This document shows positions 12,630 to 23,076 of a stretch of 64,000 nt of DNA, piece by piece. The position numbers and the translations under genes are program-made. The stretch comes from Chondrus crispus. Its lineage: Eukaryota; Rhodophyta; Florideophyceae; Gigartinales; Gigartinaceae. Location of the stretch: positions 1-64,000 of the forward strand of contig NW_005178692.1 in assembly GCF_000350225.1 (NCBI RefSeq). Reading direction: 5' to 3'. How positions within the stretch are numbered: the first letter of the stretch is position 1; every line of letters begins with the position of its first letter. The notes beneath the pieces are model-generated. The model had not been told where the DNA came from, did no database searches, and was given only the letters and a program-made list of their open reading frames with translations.

Positions 12630-13805
12630 ATGAAACTATTCCCGGCGGCCGGACCCTTGGAGTTTGCCGCAATGGACCTCCTGGGTCCGTTGCCGAAGAC
12701 AGCACATGGGAATCAGTTCGTTCTTGTGATTACCGACCGGTTCTCTAAGCTCACACGCAGTATGGCGCTTCGTACGACAACTGCAGCCGTGGTGGCTAAC
12801 GCATTCCTGGACAACTGGGTGTACGTCTACGGAGCACCACAGTACGTCCTTACCCATAACGGTCCGCAATTTGCGGCGAAGTTCTTCGACGCCGTGTGCG
12901 CATTGCTAGGCATACGTCACTATTTGACGACAGCCTACCACCCGCAAACTAACGGGCAGACCGAACGGTTTAACAAGACCATCGTACAGAGGCTCCGACA
13001 TTATGTCGAGGAGCACCAGAGAGACTGGGACGACTTCCTCCAGCCTCTGACGTATGCTTATAACATAAAAGTCCACCGGTCAACGGAGACTACTCCGTTT
13101 GACCTGGTGTTGACAAGGCAACCGTCCGGATTAACCGTCGCGGGTACAGCGCCCCAGGCTGCTGGAGTCGCCCATGACGACCCACGTACTCCCGTACAGT
13201 ACAAGCGGGCGACTCTTCGCAAGCTACGGGATGTCCTTGACCGTGCGCGGGTAAAGATGACCGCGGCCCAAAAGCGGTATAAGGAGAACTTCGATAAGAA
13301 AGTCCGATTCCGACGGGTAATACAGGAGGGCGACCAAGTCTACCTGGATCGCCCTCCCCGAGCCCTCCGAGCGGCTGAACGACGTGGCCGTGACGGTCAG
13401 GGGCTTGGGACGGACGACATGTCCGTCAAGCTTTTACTGAAGACGGAAGGACCCTTTCGGGTCCGCCAAGCCACGGACACGACCGTTACTGTGGAGCAAG
13501 ACGGGCTTCCCGTACGAGTCAGTATTGACCGCGTCACGCGGATGCCGAGGGGCCCGGGGGGCCGGACCATTCCTACAGGAGGCATAAGTGCCCCTTCCGA
13601 ACGGATTAACCCTCCTCATGGGGACGGTGCTAATACCTCCGAGGAGTTCGTCGTCGAGCGTCTCGTAACGCATCGCGACACCCCTACCGGTTTGGAATAC
13701 AAAGTGCGGTGGTATGGCTACACCCCCGCGGATGATACATTCGAACCCGCGGAGGGCCTACCACAAGCCTTTATCGATCGGTATTGGCGAGCCCACCGAG
13801 CTTAG
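12630..13805 (+). CDS. Gypsy B integrase core and chromodomain
   Basis: About 390 codons in one open frame. The integrase core shows D in AAMDLLGPL (about 12670), the second block THNGPQFAAKF (about 12855) and the Glu in PQTNGQTERFN (about 12945). The basic linker and GPF-like segment (EGPFRVRQ, about 13447) come next. A chromodomain closes the frame (about 13635-13790: FVVERLVTHR...YKVRWYGYTPADDTFEP). This is the best-preserved same-strand part of B. Confidence 0.85.
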   Translation: MKLFPAAGPLEFAAMDLLGPLPKTAHGNQFVLVITDRFSKLTRSMALRTTTAAVVANAFLDNWVYVYGAPQYVLTHNGPQFAAKFFDAVCALLGIRHYLTTAYHPQTNGQTERFNKTIVQRLRHYVEEHQRDWDDFLQPLTYAYNIKVHRSTETTPFDLVLTRQPSGLTVAGTAPQAAGVAHDDPRTPVQYKRATLRKLRDVLDRARVKMTAAQKRYKENFDKKVRFRRVIQEGDQVYLDRPPRALRAAERRGRDGQGLGTDDMSVKLLLKTEGPFRVRQATDTTVTVEQDGLPVRVSIDRVTRMPRGPGGRTIPTGGISAPSERINPPHGDGANTSEEFVVERLVTHRDTPTGLEYKVRWYGYTPADDTFEPAEGLPQAFIDRYWRAHRA

Positions 13806-14019
13806 TTCCGCTCGGTGGGCACGCTAAGAAGGGGGGTCTCCCGGATACTGTACCGGTTGAGACCACCCGCATGTAGAGCATGCGGAGGGCGGAAGCCGCC
13901 TACGGGACCGTCACTACCGCTCGGAACTATACGCACTACAATGGGCTTTGCACCCTCTAAACTACGGCTGGCAGTCGACTCCGTAACCCCCCCGAACTAA
14001 GGGCCTGAGTTACAAAATT

Positions 14020-15090
14020 GGCCAGCCCTCCGGGGAGGTGCCGTGTGTCAAATACTGTACACGCCGCCTATCAGGCGTGTAATCCGAAACGGTGAAGTCC
14101 AGGGACCTCAGGGGGATCGCCTAGGTCACTAGGTGTCCCCCGAGGTCGACCATGGTCGACGATGGGGAGGTACGGCACGCCCGCGGTGCCCAAGATAAAT
14201 ACCGTCTCGGATACTTGCAGCGGCGGCGCGACCCCCGACACGTGGCAAAAATTGCCAAGTGTCATTGCCGTACTGGTGCAGTGGCCTGCGGCAAAAATCC
14301 GGCCACCAAATTGTGGGGGGTGACACCGTTCGGTTCGGCAATTACGTCGAAGTTCGGGCTACGTTTGAGCCCCTAGCGGGCTCAATAAAAATCGTAGCCC
14401 ACCGCCGACAACGGCATCGTACTCACCGCGTCAAGCCGCTTCGGACGGTATAAGGTCCGAAAAACGGTCAATGTCGACCCCAGCGGACCAGCCGCCGATT
14501 TCGGTCGACTTTGGGCTACGTTTTGACCCCTAGCGGGCTCAATAAAATTCGTAGCGCACTTCCGAGAACGGCATCGTGCTCACCGCGTCAAGCCGGACCC
14601 GGGGTATCGACTCCGAAAAAGCGGTCATGGCGAGGTGTCAACCGATTTGGAAACGAGATCAGTTTTTATTGGTTTCTAGTGGTTGTTTACAGTTTCCAAA
14701 TCGGGGTTGTCGGCGAAATCGCCGGCGGCGCACTCGTACGCCCCCAACCGCCACGGAAAGGGACCGAGCGAGGCCAGAGGGGTCTCCTCGCAATCACGAG
14801 GGTCGAGACCTCCGCGTACTGTACGCGCCGGGGGAAAAAGAGGGGCGTCCGAGTTGGAAAAATGGCCAGCCCTCCGGGGGGGTGCCGTGCAACGGTACGT
14901 TGGCACCGCTACCCTGGAGGAGCGCCTGCTTATGGGGAGGCGCTGTAGCCCTCCGGGTGGGGCCTGGGTCTGTACCTGGCGCCCCGCCGAGGCGGGGCGC
15001 AACCGAACGGTACCCTCCAGGGACCCCCGAGAGAGCGCCCAGGTCACTGAGCGCCCCCGGGGTCGGCCATGGATGATGGGAGATGGGGAC
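14020..15090. repeat. Duplicated modules in Gypsy B spacer
   Basis: Two kinds of duplication are visible. A module with GCCCTCCGGGG-GGTGCCGTG followed by a CTAGGTCACT/CCAGGTCACT and CCATGG block occurs near 14031-14170 and again near 14871-15080. Inside, a shorter unit around CCCCTAGCGGGCTCAATAAA occurs near 14370 and again near 14526, each followed by CGTCAAGCCG. The spacer 13806-15600 holds no convincing gene. Such repeats between pol and the 3' LTR are common in large Gypsy elements. Confidence 0.6.
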
Positions 15091-15684
15091 GAATTGCTGT
15101 GAAGCCATGCCGTCCACAAACCCAATCACCGCCACGGAATGGCCGGGGTACAGTACATGTGGCTCACGCGGTACTGTACCCGGTAGCCACACCCAATGGG
15201 GGTCCGCCGCAGCGCATTGGTGGCGGTTCAAAGCGCCGCCAATTCGAGGGAATAGCCAATGGGAGCTCGTCAAAAAGGCAAAAAGCCACCCGCCGAACAG
15301 AAAAACCAGGCACGTTTTACTAAGAAAAACGCCGGTTTTGAGGCCAGGACTACCCCCCGAACGGAAAATCGGGCATAATTTACTAAGGAAAAGGGCGATT
15401 TTCTGCGAAGGAAAACGGAGCGGCACCAGACCGGGGAAGGGCCGCACTGCGCATACCGACCACCGGAGCTGCGCCTACTCCCGCGTGTACGCTCGCACCG
15501 CTTAGCGGGGCGATGAGGCCTCCCCTCAAGAAGGTTCGCGCAGGCAAGGAGAGGCGAGACGGAGAAAGCAGATGTTTTATTGGGGTACTATCGGGTCGGG
15601 AACCACCGTCACGGATTAGTGCCTATTCGAGTCTCGCGCGTTTGGGCGAGCGGACGCCCTCGGCCAAACCGTCGGGGCGCCACG

Positions 15685-18441
15685 TCATGCTCGCCCCAGG
15701 AGACCGGTTGGTGAAACCCGGCGCAGGTGGCATCTCAGCCCTGCGCTTGCGGCGCCCGGTGAAGACTCGACCGAGCTCGTCAATTGTTGACGCAGCGTTC
15801 GGAAGAGGGCCGCACCCTCTGCGGCCTCGCACTCCAAAATGGAGAGCTGACGGCGCGCCTCGGCAAGCTCTGCGTCACGTTGGCGCAAGGCGTGGATCCA
15901 CGAGCGAGCGGCTACAAGCGCATCCGTCACGGTTGAAGGCACCCCGAGGTTCTCGTACGAACATGCGTACTGTAGAACCGCGAAGGCACCTGCTTCCGCC
16001 TCGGGACGAAACCCGGCGGATGATGGCGGCATGGGCTGAGGTGACCCGCCAGCTGCTGGCCGGGACCGTATCGGATTCTCGCTCGTCGCGGAAGAGGACG
16101 AGGCGGCCGGCGGAGGCTCCGCCCCGCCCACGACCGGCGCAAACCGTTCCGGATCCTGGTTCTCCCTCGACAAGGGTGAGCGCGCTGGCAGAGGCCCCGC
16201 GCTGGCCCAGCGGTCGTGCATGGGCGTGCGCGCTCCGACCCCAAGTCGGGAGGTCCACGCAGCCGAGGAACTGTCGCCCGGGGAACCCAAATACGGCGCC
16301 AACGCCGCCGCCACGCTGTGAATTGGCGGGGGCCGGAGCGGAGGACGGCTATCCGGCGAAGGCGGCGGAGCCTCTGTCTTCCAAGACGGAGATTCCGGCC
16401 CGGTCACCCCGGCGAGTGGTAACTTGGGAGCCTCACCAGCCCCCAAGGGGGTCTCGTCGGCAATCTCGACGACCTCCACCGAGCCCAGCGGGGGCGGCGG
16501 GGGCCTCTCCATTTCTTCGTCGACCCCCGTGGCCCTGTAGGCCGACCCAAGGGGGCACGCCTCGACTACCACCGAGGTGGGGAGCTGGGGTAAATTCCGT
16601 AAGGTCTCCTGCGGGGGAGCGGGACCCATTGAGCCCCACTCCCTTCCGAATCCGTTGAGGTACGCTACCCCCGGCAGCTCCGCTTGAGCGGGTGTCGCCG
16701 TGGGGGCCTCCTCGAGAGGGAGTCCTGGTGACCCCGGTATGACCGACTGGTTGGGGTCTTCATGAGGACCCTCCGGTTCTTCCTCCCCACGCCGAGGCAT
16801 GTGAGGGATGACTCCGGTACGGTAATCGTACCAGATAAAGTCTGCGTCGTCCCTCCACGGCCGGGGAAGGGTGAATTCCAAGAGCTGGTCGGTGTAGTCG
16901 GCATCGAATGGGGAACCTTCGACCAACGCGGCTATCCCCACCGATCGGATAAATGCAACCAAAGGCGGTTGCAGGCGGAACAGCACGCCCGGGCAGGGTT
17001 GATGCCGGCGCGCGTCCAGACGCGGGTCGGGACAGCGCGTGAAGAACGGCATCCCCTCACACACCGCACGGAGGAAGCAGTGGAGCACGAGAGCTGCCCA
17101 CTCCGACAGCGTGATGGCACGGACCAGCGCTCGCTGCTGGTTATCCACTGCGGTCCGAGAGCCCGACAACCACCGTGAGGCGACGTACGCCATCACACTG
17201 GGCGTCGGCACGCAGAGGTGCTCGGGCGCCTCAAAATTGGACCAGTCGGTGGGCAGGTGCAGATAGAGCTTCGACCGCGCTTGGACTGGCACGGAGAAGA
17301 ATTCCGTGCAGTGCCAGAGGTGGAAGAAGAAATCCGTACCTCGCCAACGGAGGCGGCTCTCCCGTGCGGCGTCCTCGCCCCACCTGCGACGGTTGGCGAC
17401 GCTGTACCAACCCCATAGCGGGCGGTGGAACACCACCAACCGAGCATGGGGGACCGCTTGGTCCGCCCGGCCGAGCTGGGCGAGCAACGGCAACAGGGCC
17501 TTGTGGTACGCCACCTCCTCGGGGCAGCGGAAATACATGATGTCACTCCCCGGGTCGGCCAAAACCCGACACGGCGAATGGCGCCAGCGGTCGATCTAGG
17601 CCTCGCCATGGGTCCGCTGACCCCCGTGGCGTTTCGCCGACCGGCTGCGGGCCCCACGTTGAACGGGGATCGCCGCGAAGCGCGCCGCGTCGAGGTACCG
17701 ATGGGCAAGCCTACTGTATTCCGCGACAGTTAGCGGGGGCTCCGGAGCGACAGATGGCCGCCCCGTGCGCCGCCAGCGGTGGTCGAGTTCTTGACCAGGG
17801 AACGCGCGGCGGGCCATCTCTCGTAGGCTCATTGATCGATTGGCTCGCACACCGCGGTTCCTCCGGGGCCTTCTGATCACCGTTGAACGGTCCGCCCTTT
17901 CGAGCGGGTCAGGAGAAGCCGGTGTTACCGTTGCTGCTCTCAACCGACTCACCGCTCCGGCGAGCGACGGGAGACGCGGTACGGGGATACTCCGCAGCGG
18001 TCTCAGTAGGGGAGAGCGGGGCGGTGTCGCCTCAGCCCTCGACCGTACCGCCGGCGGATCCACCGCCGGCACCGTCGGGTTATTCACCTGTTCCGACATC
18101 GGTGAGATAATAGGGACAGAAGAAGTCGTGGAAGTCGCTCGTACCGTCTGGTTGGGAAGAGATGTGGTTAGTACGGGTGAGGGTCGATCGCATGGGGGAG
18201 CCAGAGTCTTGACCGCATGGGAATCCTCGCCCGGCTTATATAGCCGAGCGAAAGACCGCCGAGCTGTCCGAACGGGGCGCCGGCGCTTGCCCATTACGAA
18301 AGAAGTCAACGCGGTGCGGTCGTCGGCCAGGAAGGCGGCAGCAGATACCGATAACGGAATAGACGTGCCAAGCACGGTCGTCGGGACGGCTGGCAGTGGA
18401 GATACGGAACCCGACCGGTCGGCACGAGGACGTGCCGTCAC
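15685..18441 (-). CDS. Opposite-strand coding region (aORF) of Gypsy B
   Basis: The region runs right to left for about 900 codons from a Met at 18441, which sits just inside the polypurine tract. Order: a Ser/Pro/Arg-rich N-terminal portion (about 280 residues) with a short helical module (LTVAEYSRLAHRYLDAARF); a compact Trp/Tyr/Cys-rich central domain (about 16800-17560) holding FFFHLWHCTEFFSVP, EWAALVLHCFLRAV and IWYDYRTGV; a 200-residue Pro/Glu-rich linker; and a C-terminal coiled coil (about 15790-15910). Element A has the same order and the EWA and DY-TGV motifs. The frame is almost uninterrupted although the same DNA is under no pol constraint here. Product and role unknown; long open frames can also arise by chance in GC-rich DNA, but the A/B match argues for real coding. 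Confidence 0.6.
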
Positions 18442-18456
18442 TTAAGAAGGGGGGTC

Positions 18457-18967
18457 TGTGGTACAATTGCCAAGTGGCGCTACTGTACTAGGTGGGCGCC
18501 ACAGGCCTCGCCAAGTACAGTAGTAAGATGTTAACCGATACGGTGCATACGTGGCCAGCACGTGTAGATGTGGCCACGTGGGATTCCTCGTGTAGTTAGT
18601 GGCACCAGCTAGTGCAGGTGTACACGTGGTGCGCGACCGATCGGTGGGTTAGTACAGTAGTCATTTTTAGTTACCGTAAGCTACAGTAAGCTGGCTACAG
18701 TATGTACAGCTACTGTAGTCCGTCCGGTGCCACCGCCCTACTAGGGGGTATAAGATAGGGGGGCACCGGGCTGGAGGTAAACCGAGGCAAGCACGCCTCC
18801 CCTTACTTCCTACCCTAGTCCTTTTACCGTACGGTTAAGTAAGTCCCTCAGGTTTCCAGCTCGCCACCGGTCGTACTGCTCTACACCCCAGTACGACTGC
18901 GCGTGTCCAGTGCGGTGTACCTCCCTTGTCCTGTGCTTCCTACTGTTCCGGATTATTCTACCTGACA
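18457..18967 (+). repeat. 3' LTR of Gypsy B
   Basis: Starts TGTGGTACAATTGCC after the polypurine tract; contains a TATA-like GGGGTATAAGATAGG at about 18746-18760 that could serve as the promoter. Several ACAGTA/TACTGTA motifs are scattered through the first 250 bp. The right end, near CTACCTGACA, is inferred by alignment with LTR A; no mate is in the window. Confidence 0.55.
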
Positions 18968-19039
18968 CTCCAGTGTAGCGGTCCCCCAAGCTCCCTCATT
19001 TTTAGGTACAGCCTGTCCTTTTCCGTTTACGGTTTAGCG

Positions 19040-19525
19040 TCCCTACGGTTGTACCAGATGGTCTATGCGTGTCAACACTTCTTTATTGGCCATTTGCATT
19101 GTGGATGCATAGAAACTGTATGCAGGTGCAAAAGGAGATGGTTCTAAGATGTCTCCAAATCAGTTTTATTGTGAGCTTGCTGACCAGTTGATTGATAACA
19201 AGTATGATCGTATATCGTTACGTCAGCAAGAATCAGACAGTGCTGTTGAAGATGAAGATGTTGGGTTTGGCAGTGGAATTGGTACTCACCTAACTTCAAC
19301 CACTCGCAAGCGGAAAAGCGCATCAGGCGAGGAGACTTGTGCTCTTTATCAATCCAGATGCAATATTTGAAAAGGTACAAAAAAGTCAAAGTTTATTTGC
19401 TCAGCCTGCAAGGTATATTTTGACAAAGAAGTATACATTTGTCATCACCATACTGGGCGTGACTGTTTGAAGAAACATGTCGACGAACGTCATGATCTTA
19501 CTTACAAAGGTAAGTATTACTAGTG
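19040..19525 (+). pseudogene. PiggyBac-like transposase C-terminal remnant
   Basis: A DNA-transposon fossil. Reading one frame from about 19066, residues like LLAICIVDA-KLY are followed by SPNQFYCELADQLIDNKYD at 19153-19209; this matches the end of the PiggyBac DDE core, where a VVNAW-Y motif precedes a helix. After about 100 bases comes a Cys/His-rich tail (FICSACKVYF...YICHHHTGRDCLKKH, about 19389-19480) as in PiggyBac C-terminal zinc regions. At least two in-frame stops (one replacing the Trp of the VDAW motif) show it is dead. The 5' part of the transposase is absent; the fragment begins next to the Gypsy B LTR. Confidence 0.5.
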
Positions 19526-19795
19526 GTTAAAGCGTTCTCGGCCATTAAAACTGACTAAATTGGCCAGCATTGGAGTACAACAGAGCAAAAAGAGATAAAA
19601 AACTCCTTTTGCCCCCTATGGTTCTATTCTGCGTCTAACGACTTGCTTGGAAGACCTGCAGCCGTGTCGGAATGCCCCTTTATGAGATGTAACCGTATTC
19701 AATCTCATGTTCGAGTGGGCGCTATAATGCGTCCTGGGCTGCAGGTCATGAACAAGAACCATCGAGATCCCTGAAGGGATTTTTGGACCACTAAA

Positions 19796-19868
19796 GTGCT
19801 CAGCGAGGAGTTGAACCCCGGCCTCTAAGACTCAGCGATCCTTGCAGACCACTGAGCTGGCTTTTCAG
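19796..19868 (-). repeat. tRNA-like element (degenerate tRNA or SINE head)
   Basis: On the minus strand an A-box-like CCAGCTCAGTGGTC (19847-19860) is followed 40 bases on by a B-box CGGGGTTCAACTCC (19807-19820). The T-arm folds as CGGGG-TTCAACT-CCTCG. The acceptor and D stems do not pair, so it is not a working tRNA. It may be the pol III promoter head of a SINE whose body runs left toward 19600. Confidence 0.45.
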
Positions 19869-19993
19869 TTACTAACTAGTCGTTTATAGTTGTCTTTATA
19901 GTCGTTCAAAGTTCTACTTCGTAAAAATTGTGCTCCTTTTGTTCTATACTTGCGAAAATCTCAAATTTTGTTTAAATTTTATTGTAGAGCATT

Positions 19994-21084
19994 TGACCTC
20001 ATATGAGGCAAATTGCCGGTCTAGACACTAGCGTCTAGACAAGTCTTGTCTAGACGACAACCAATTTGCCAAGACTGACCTCATATGAGGCCAGCTTTTT
20101 TTTTGCAAAAATATATAAATTAAATCGAAACTTTAAAACATTCAGTTTGGACACCATTTCTTTTATCGTATACGCGCTCGGCAATAACATCTTGCAAAAC
20201 ATTGGCATGGCGGTTGTCAATGCACAGAGAGACTAAGAATCTAATCAAGTATCAATGATGAGTTGACTTTTTAAAAAGGCGTTTTGGTTTCGAAAATATC
20301 AACATAAAACGGTTTGAGGTTGGTTAAAAAAGGCTCCTTTTTGGGCATTTTAAAAATGGCTGCAGAACACGTGCAGATTGTGGTGATTCCTTCATATGAC
20401 TCCCAGTCATTCCTCTCTCCCGTCGTTGGCCAACGGCACCTCCCCTTTTGCTCAGCCGTCATCACAGGTTATGGGCCTCATTCTACTGCTGCACACGCGA
20501 GTTCGAATCCCACCGTACACCTCCTTCCCACACTACCCAATCACAAGCTCACACGTCAACCACCCGACGTTGTTAGAAGCAACCCCTCACAAGCCGACAC
20601 GTCCCACACCCGACGTATTCAGATGATGCAAAAAACCTCATTTTTCAGGTTCCAAGGTCCACCCGCACTGTAAGACGTCACCAACACGCATCAAAAACCT
20701 TCAGGTTCATGGTACACCTGCGCTCATACTTTCAAGTCAAGAACCCGGCATTCCTTCTCATTTAGTCACTCACATACGAGTTCAGGGGGACTGTGGTGAT
20801 TCCTTCAACTCATTCATTGAACTCGTCTGCTCATTCCCACTTTGCGATGCTTCCTTCTCTGCTGATTCCTTCATATGACTCCCAGTCATTCCTCTCTCCC
20901 GTCGTTGGCCAACGGCACCTCCCCTTTTGCTCAGCCGTCATCACACAGATCTCACCAAACTCCACCCTTCCACAACGCAGAAGTCAACTGCCGTGTCGAG
21001 AGTATCTTTTTTCCATCTTGTTGAGCTACCCGAGGTAGCACAAGTCGAGAAAAATAAGTTGAAAAGTGACCTCATATGAGGTCA
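19994..21084. repeat. Palindrome-ended repeat, copy 1 (interrupted by a TRIM)
   Basis: A repeat of about 400-500 bp without its insert, bounded by near-perfect palindromes TGACCTCATATGAGGTCA (19994-20010, 20076-20090 on the left; 21067-21084 on the right) with CTAG-TGTCTAG-like sequence outside them. The body (from GCAAAAATATATAAATT, about 20105) matches copy 2 at 27706-28126 closely over its whole length. No ORF. It looks like a non-autonomous DNA transposon or MITE; the outer ends are approximate. Confidence 0.6.
20379..20945 (+). mobile_element. Miniature LTR element TRIM1, looks structurally whole
   Basis: LTR1 is 20379-20466 (88 bp, TGTGGTGATTCC...GTCATCACA) and LTR2 is 20792-20945 (154 bp). 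LTR2 has the same ends, and its final 80 bp matches LTR1 exactly; its extra length is an internal stretch with a duplicated TGATTCCTTCA. Just after LTR1 is a primer-binding motif GGTTATGGGCC (20467-20477), complementary to the anticodon loop of initiator tRNA-Met as in many Copia elements. Before LTR2 is a purine tract AGTTCAGGGGGA. The element is flanked by the 5-bp duplication CAGAT (20374-20378, 20946-20950). No coding capacity, so it needs a helper element. Copy 2 of the surrounding repeat preserves the empty site (one CAGAT). Confidence 0.8.
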
Positions 21085-21184
21085 TTTGTCACCTAGACAC
21101 TAGAACGGGAGCTGGCTTTATCATAAAAACCCTCAAAAAAAATCAGAACACGTCACACGAATTTGAAGAAAAACCGAAACTGGC

Positions 21185-21466
21185 ATGGGATACAACGACG
21201 GCTCTATATTGGACCAAGTGTCCCAATCAAACTACAGAGATAGAAAACCAGCATGCCTGTTTGATGTGATAACACTTTCGATGATTGCATCTCCTCGACA
21301 ACTGCATCCAAGCGCCCGCTACCTTACATCTCAAATGGAAGGACGACTGTATCACGCAACTTGTGATCCAGAGTTCTCGCTGTTTGGCAAACGACTTGTG
21401 TCTAAGGAAGCTCGCAATGTAGTACAATACTGCACTGTACATACAGCTTGCGCCTGCGCCATGAAG
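21185..21466 (+). CDS. Possible exon of an unrecognised host gene
   Basis: An open frame of about 94 codons ending at ATGAAG/GTAAAC, a plausible 5' splice site near 21466. Residues such as RYLTSQMEGRLYHATCDPEF and a Cys-rich end (YCTVHTACACAMK) look protein-like, but I recognise no family and cannot place a second exon with confidence. It could be a gene relic. Confidence 0.2.
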
Positions 21467-21499
21467 GTAAACGTTACAGTACTGTTGTAGCATAGCGTC

Positions 21500-22560
21500 G
21501 TAGATGTGCATACCCGATAGGACCCACCCGCCACACCGCCACACCGAACCCGGGTTGCATGTGGAAACGTCGTACTCATGTTGGACACACGCCCCTGTCG
21601 GTTGCGGGAAGCGGAAGGACATAACGCATTCGAACGAATATTCGCAACCAGAAATCGTGGCGAACGCTGGAATGCGACGACTGTTGCCGGATAAGGGATG
21701 AATGCAGGAGAGAGCTGCAGTTTGCAGAAAGGCGAAGGAGGAGAGCAAGGCGGAGAGCAAGGCGGAGAGAGGCAGGAGGCAAAAGAGAGGCAGTTACCCA
21801 ATAGCTCCAAAGTCCCTGAATGATCTGTCAACAAAGCGGTCCACGAGAGTCGTGACAGCACGTGTACCTTACAGTATCTAGCCCTTGTCGGTCTATAGTT
21901 AATGACCCCATTGGCATATTGCAAAACAATAATCCCTCCGACGGATCTCAGATTGCATCAACACCTGCTCTGCTGTGTACTCCAGTACCATTCCGTATCT
22001 TCACATCTCGCATGGAGATAATCCTGCACAACGAGTCGGAAGCAAGTATGAAGGCAAAGTCTTGCATCCAAACTCCCTTCGACTCGGCGTTGCGTCTTGA
22101 TTGGTGTGTTTATGATGCAGACCCCGTGCTGAGACCCCCAAGAATGGGATGCACATCGCATATGATAAAAAAGTTTATTTAAAACCAGGGAGAACCCGCC
22201 CGAGAATAGTGCCAATGCCATTTTCTCTCGCGTACCGGACCACATAGCGAATCTGGTGTACCCATCTCCAGAGAATGTAAAACTCCAGGAGGACAGCGTA
22301 AGTATTGTTTGTGGGCCCGTGTGAAAAACAAAAACAAAACGCTACTTGCTATTCGATGGAATCAGGTGATTAACGGACTGACTTCTATTGCATCCGTCAT
22401 TGATCCTCTTGTGATAAAAACTTGGTGTGGCATCCTCTGTGAGCCCCAATCAACAGTACAATATCCAAACCCATAATACAGAGTCCGTAGTATCAGGTGG
22501 TCAACGAACGAAGAAAGTCGCAGGTCTGGCTACCCTTGGGTAGATCACGCAATGTGGAAG
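21500..22560. other. Stretch with no supported gene
   Basis: Only short conflicting frames on both strands. A 12-bp unit (GAGAGCAAGGCG) is repeated twice near 21740-21765. Nothing else stands out. Confidence 0.4.
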
Positions 22561-22615
22561 CAGTGCAGTAGTGCCGTGCCTATGCTGTAGCTTGGATGCA
22601 ACTTCCCAAAACACG

Positions 22616-22622
22616 TATAAAA
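22616..22622 (+). promoter_or_regulatory. TATA box of the small secreted protein gene
   Basis: TATAAAA, 110 bases before the ATG at 22732, in a promoter with direct CAGCAAATCG repeats between it and the start codon. Confidence 0.55.
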
Positions 22623-22731
22623 CCCTTGCGCTGGGAAAGCAAAACCTCCCCACTCATCCCTTCCCTGCAACAGCAAATCGCCTGCAACAGCAAATCGTTT
22701 CTCACTTCAGCAAATTCTTCGCCTCTGCACT

Positions 22732-23076
22732 ATGAAGTTCTCCCTCGCCATTTGCCTCCTTGCCTGTCTTGTGGCCGTAGTTGCGGCTGTTCCGGCGCAG
22801 CCTCGCCGTCCCAAGCTTGGAGCCAAGCTTGGAAAGGTTAACCGCCAATTTGACCATGAATGTAAGTGTTCTATCATCCAGGAAATGTTTTTGGGCGACA
22901 ATGGAAATCTGCAACTCACACCAAAAACTCTCGAATCTGTGTCCACTACCTCGTCTTAAATTTGTTTCACTTCTTCTTCGCATTCATTAGGTCTGAGCAA
23001 CTATCCCCCTGGTCTAGAATTCTGCTGTTATCCGGGGGCGGAAAACACCCCTTTCTGCGCGTTCAACCGTTTGTAG
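22732..23076 (+). CDS. Small secreted Cys-containing protein, two exons
   Basis: Exon 1 is 22732-22861 and exon 2 is 22991-23076, giving 71 residues. The intron (22862-22990, 129 bp) starts GTAAGT and ends CATTCATTAG after a pyrimidine-rich stretch; the join restores a Cys codon. Reading straight through gives an unrelated 75-residue tail, so I prefer the spliced form. Residues 1-19 are a classic signal peptide (MKFSLAICLLACLVAVVAA). The mature part begins Pro/Arg/Lys-rich and ends with four Cys, including a CC pair (EFCCYPGAENTPFCAF). I recognise no family. Likely secreted to the cell wall or medium. A TATA box lies 110 bp upstream. The short intron length fits florideophyte genes. Confidence 0.7.

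Larger units (their letters stand above)
10503..18967 (+). mobile_element. Gypsy element B (chromodomain LTR retrotransposon), 5' part absent here, broken
   Basis: Parts: RT and RNase H (about 10510-12581), integrase and chromodomain (12630-13805), a repeat-bearing spacer (13806-15600), a long opposite-strand coding region (15685-18441), a polypurine tract (AAGAAGGGGGG at 18445-18454) and a 3' LTR (18457 to about 18967). Gag, protease and 5' LTR are missing at the junction with element A, which fits A having inserted into B. It has the same family and organization as A but is clearly diverged in sequence. It is old, with a few breaks in pol and very few in the opposite-strand region. Confidence 0.8.

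Noticed and set aside
15513-16658. 381-codon plus-strand open frame
   Set aside because: Arg/Pro-rich composition and full overlap with the better-supported minus-strand region of Gypsy B; a GC-driven shadow.
20449-20518. A-box-like GCTCAGCCG and B-box-like GAGTTCGAATCCC, suggesting a tRNA-derived SINE
   Set aside because: LTR pair, primer site and CAGAT duplication explain the locus better as a TRIM; the pol III boxes are probably coincidental.
22732-22959. Unspliced 75-residue reading of the small secreted protein
   Set aside because: A good GTAAGT donor and pyrimidine-tract acceptor give a spliced Cys-containing tail; the unspliced tail is intron sequence.
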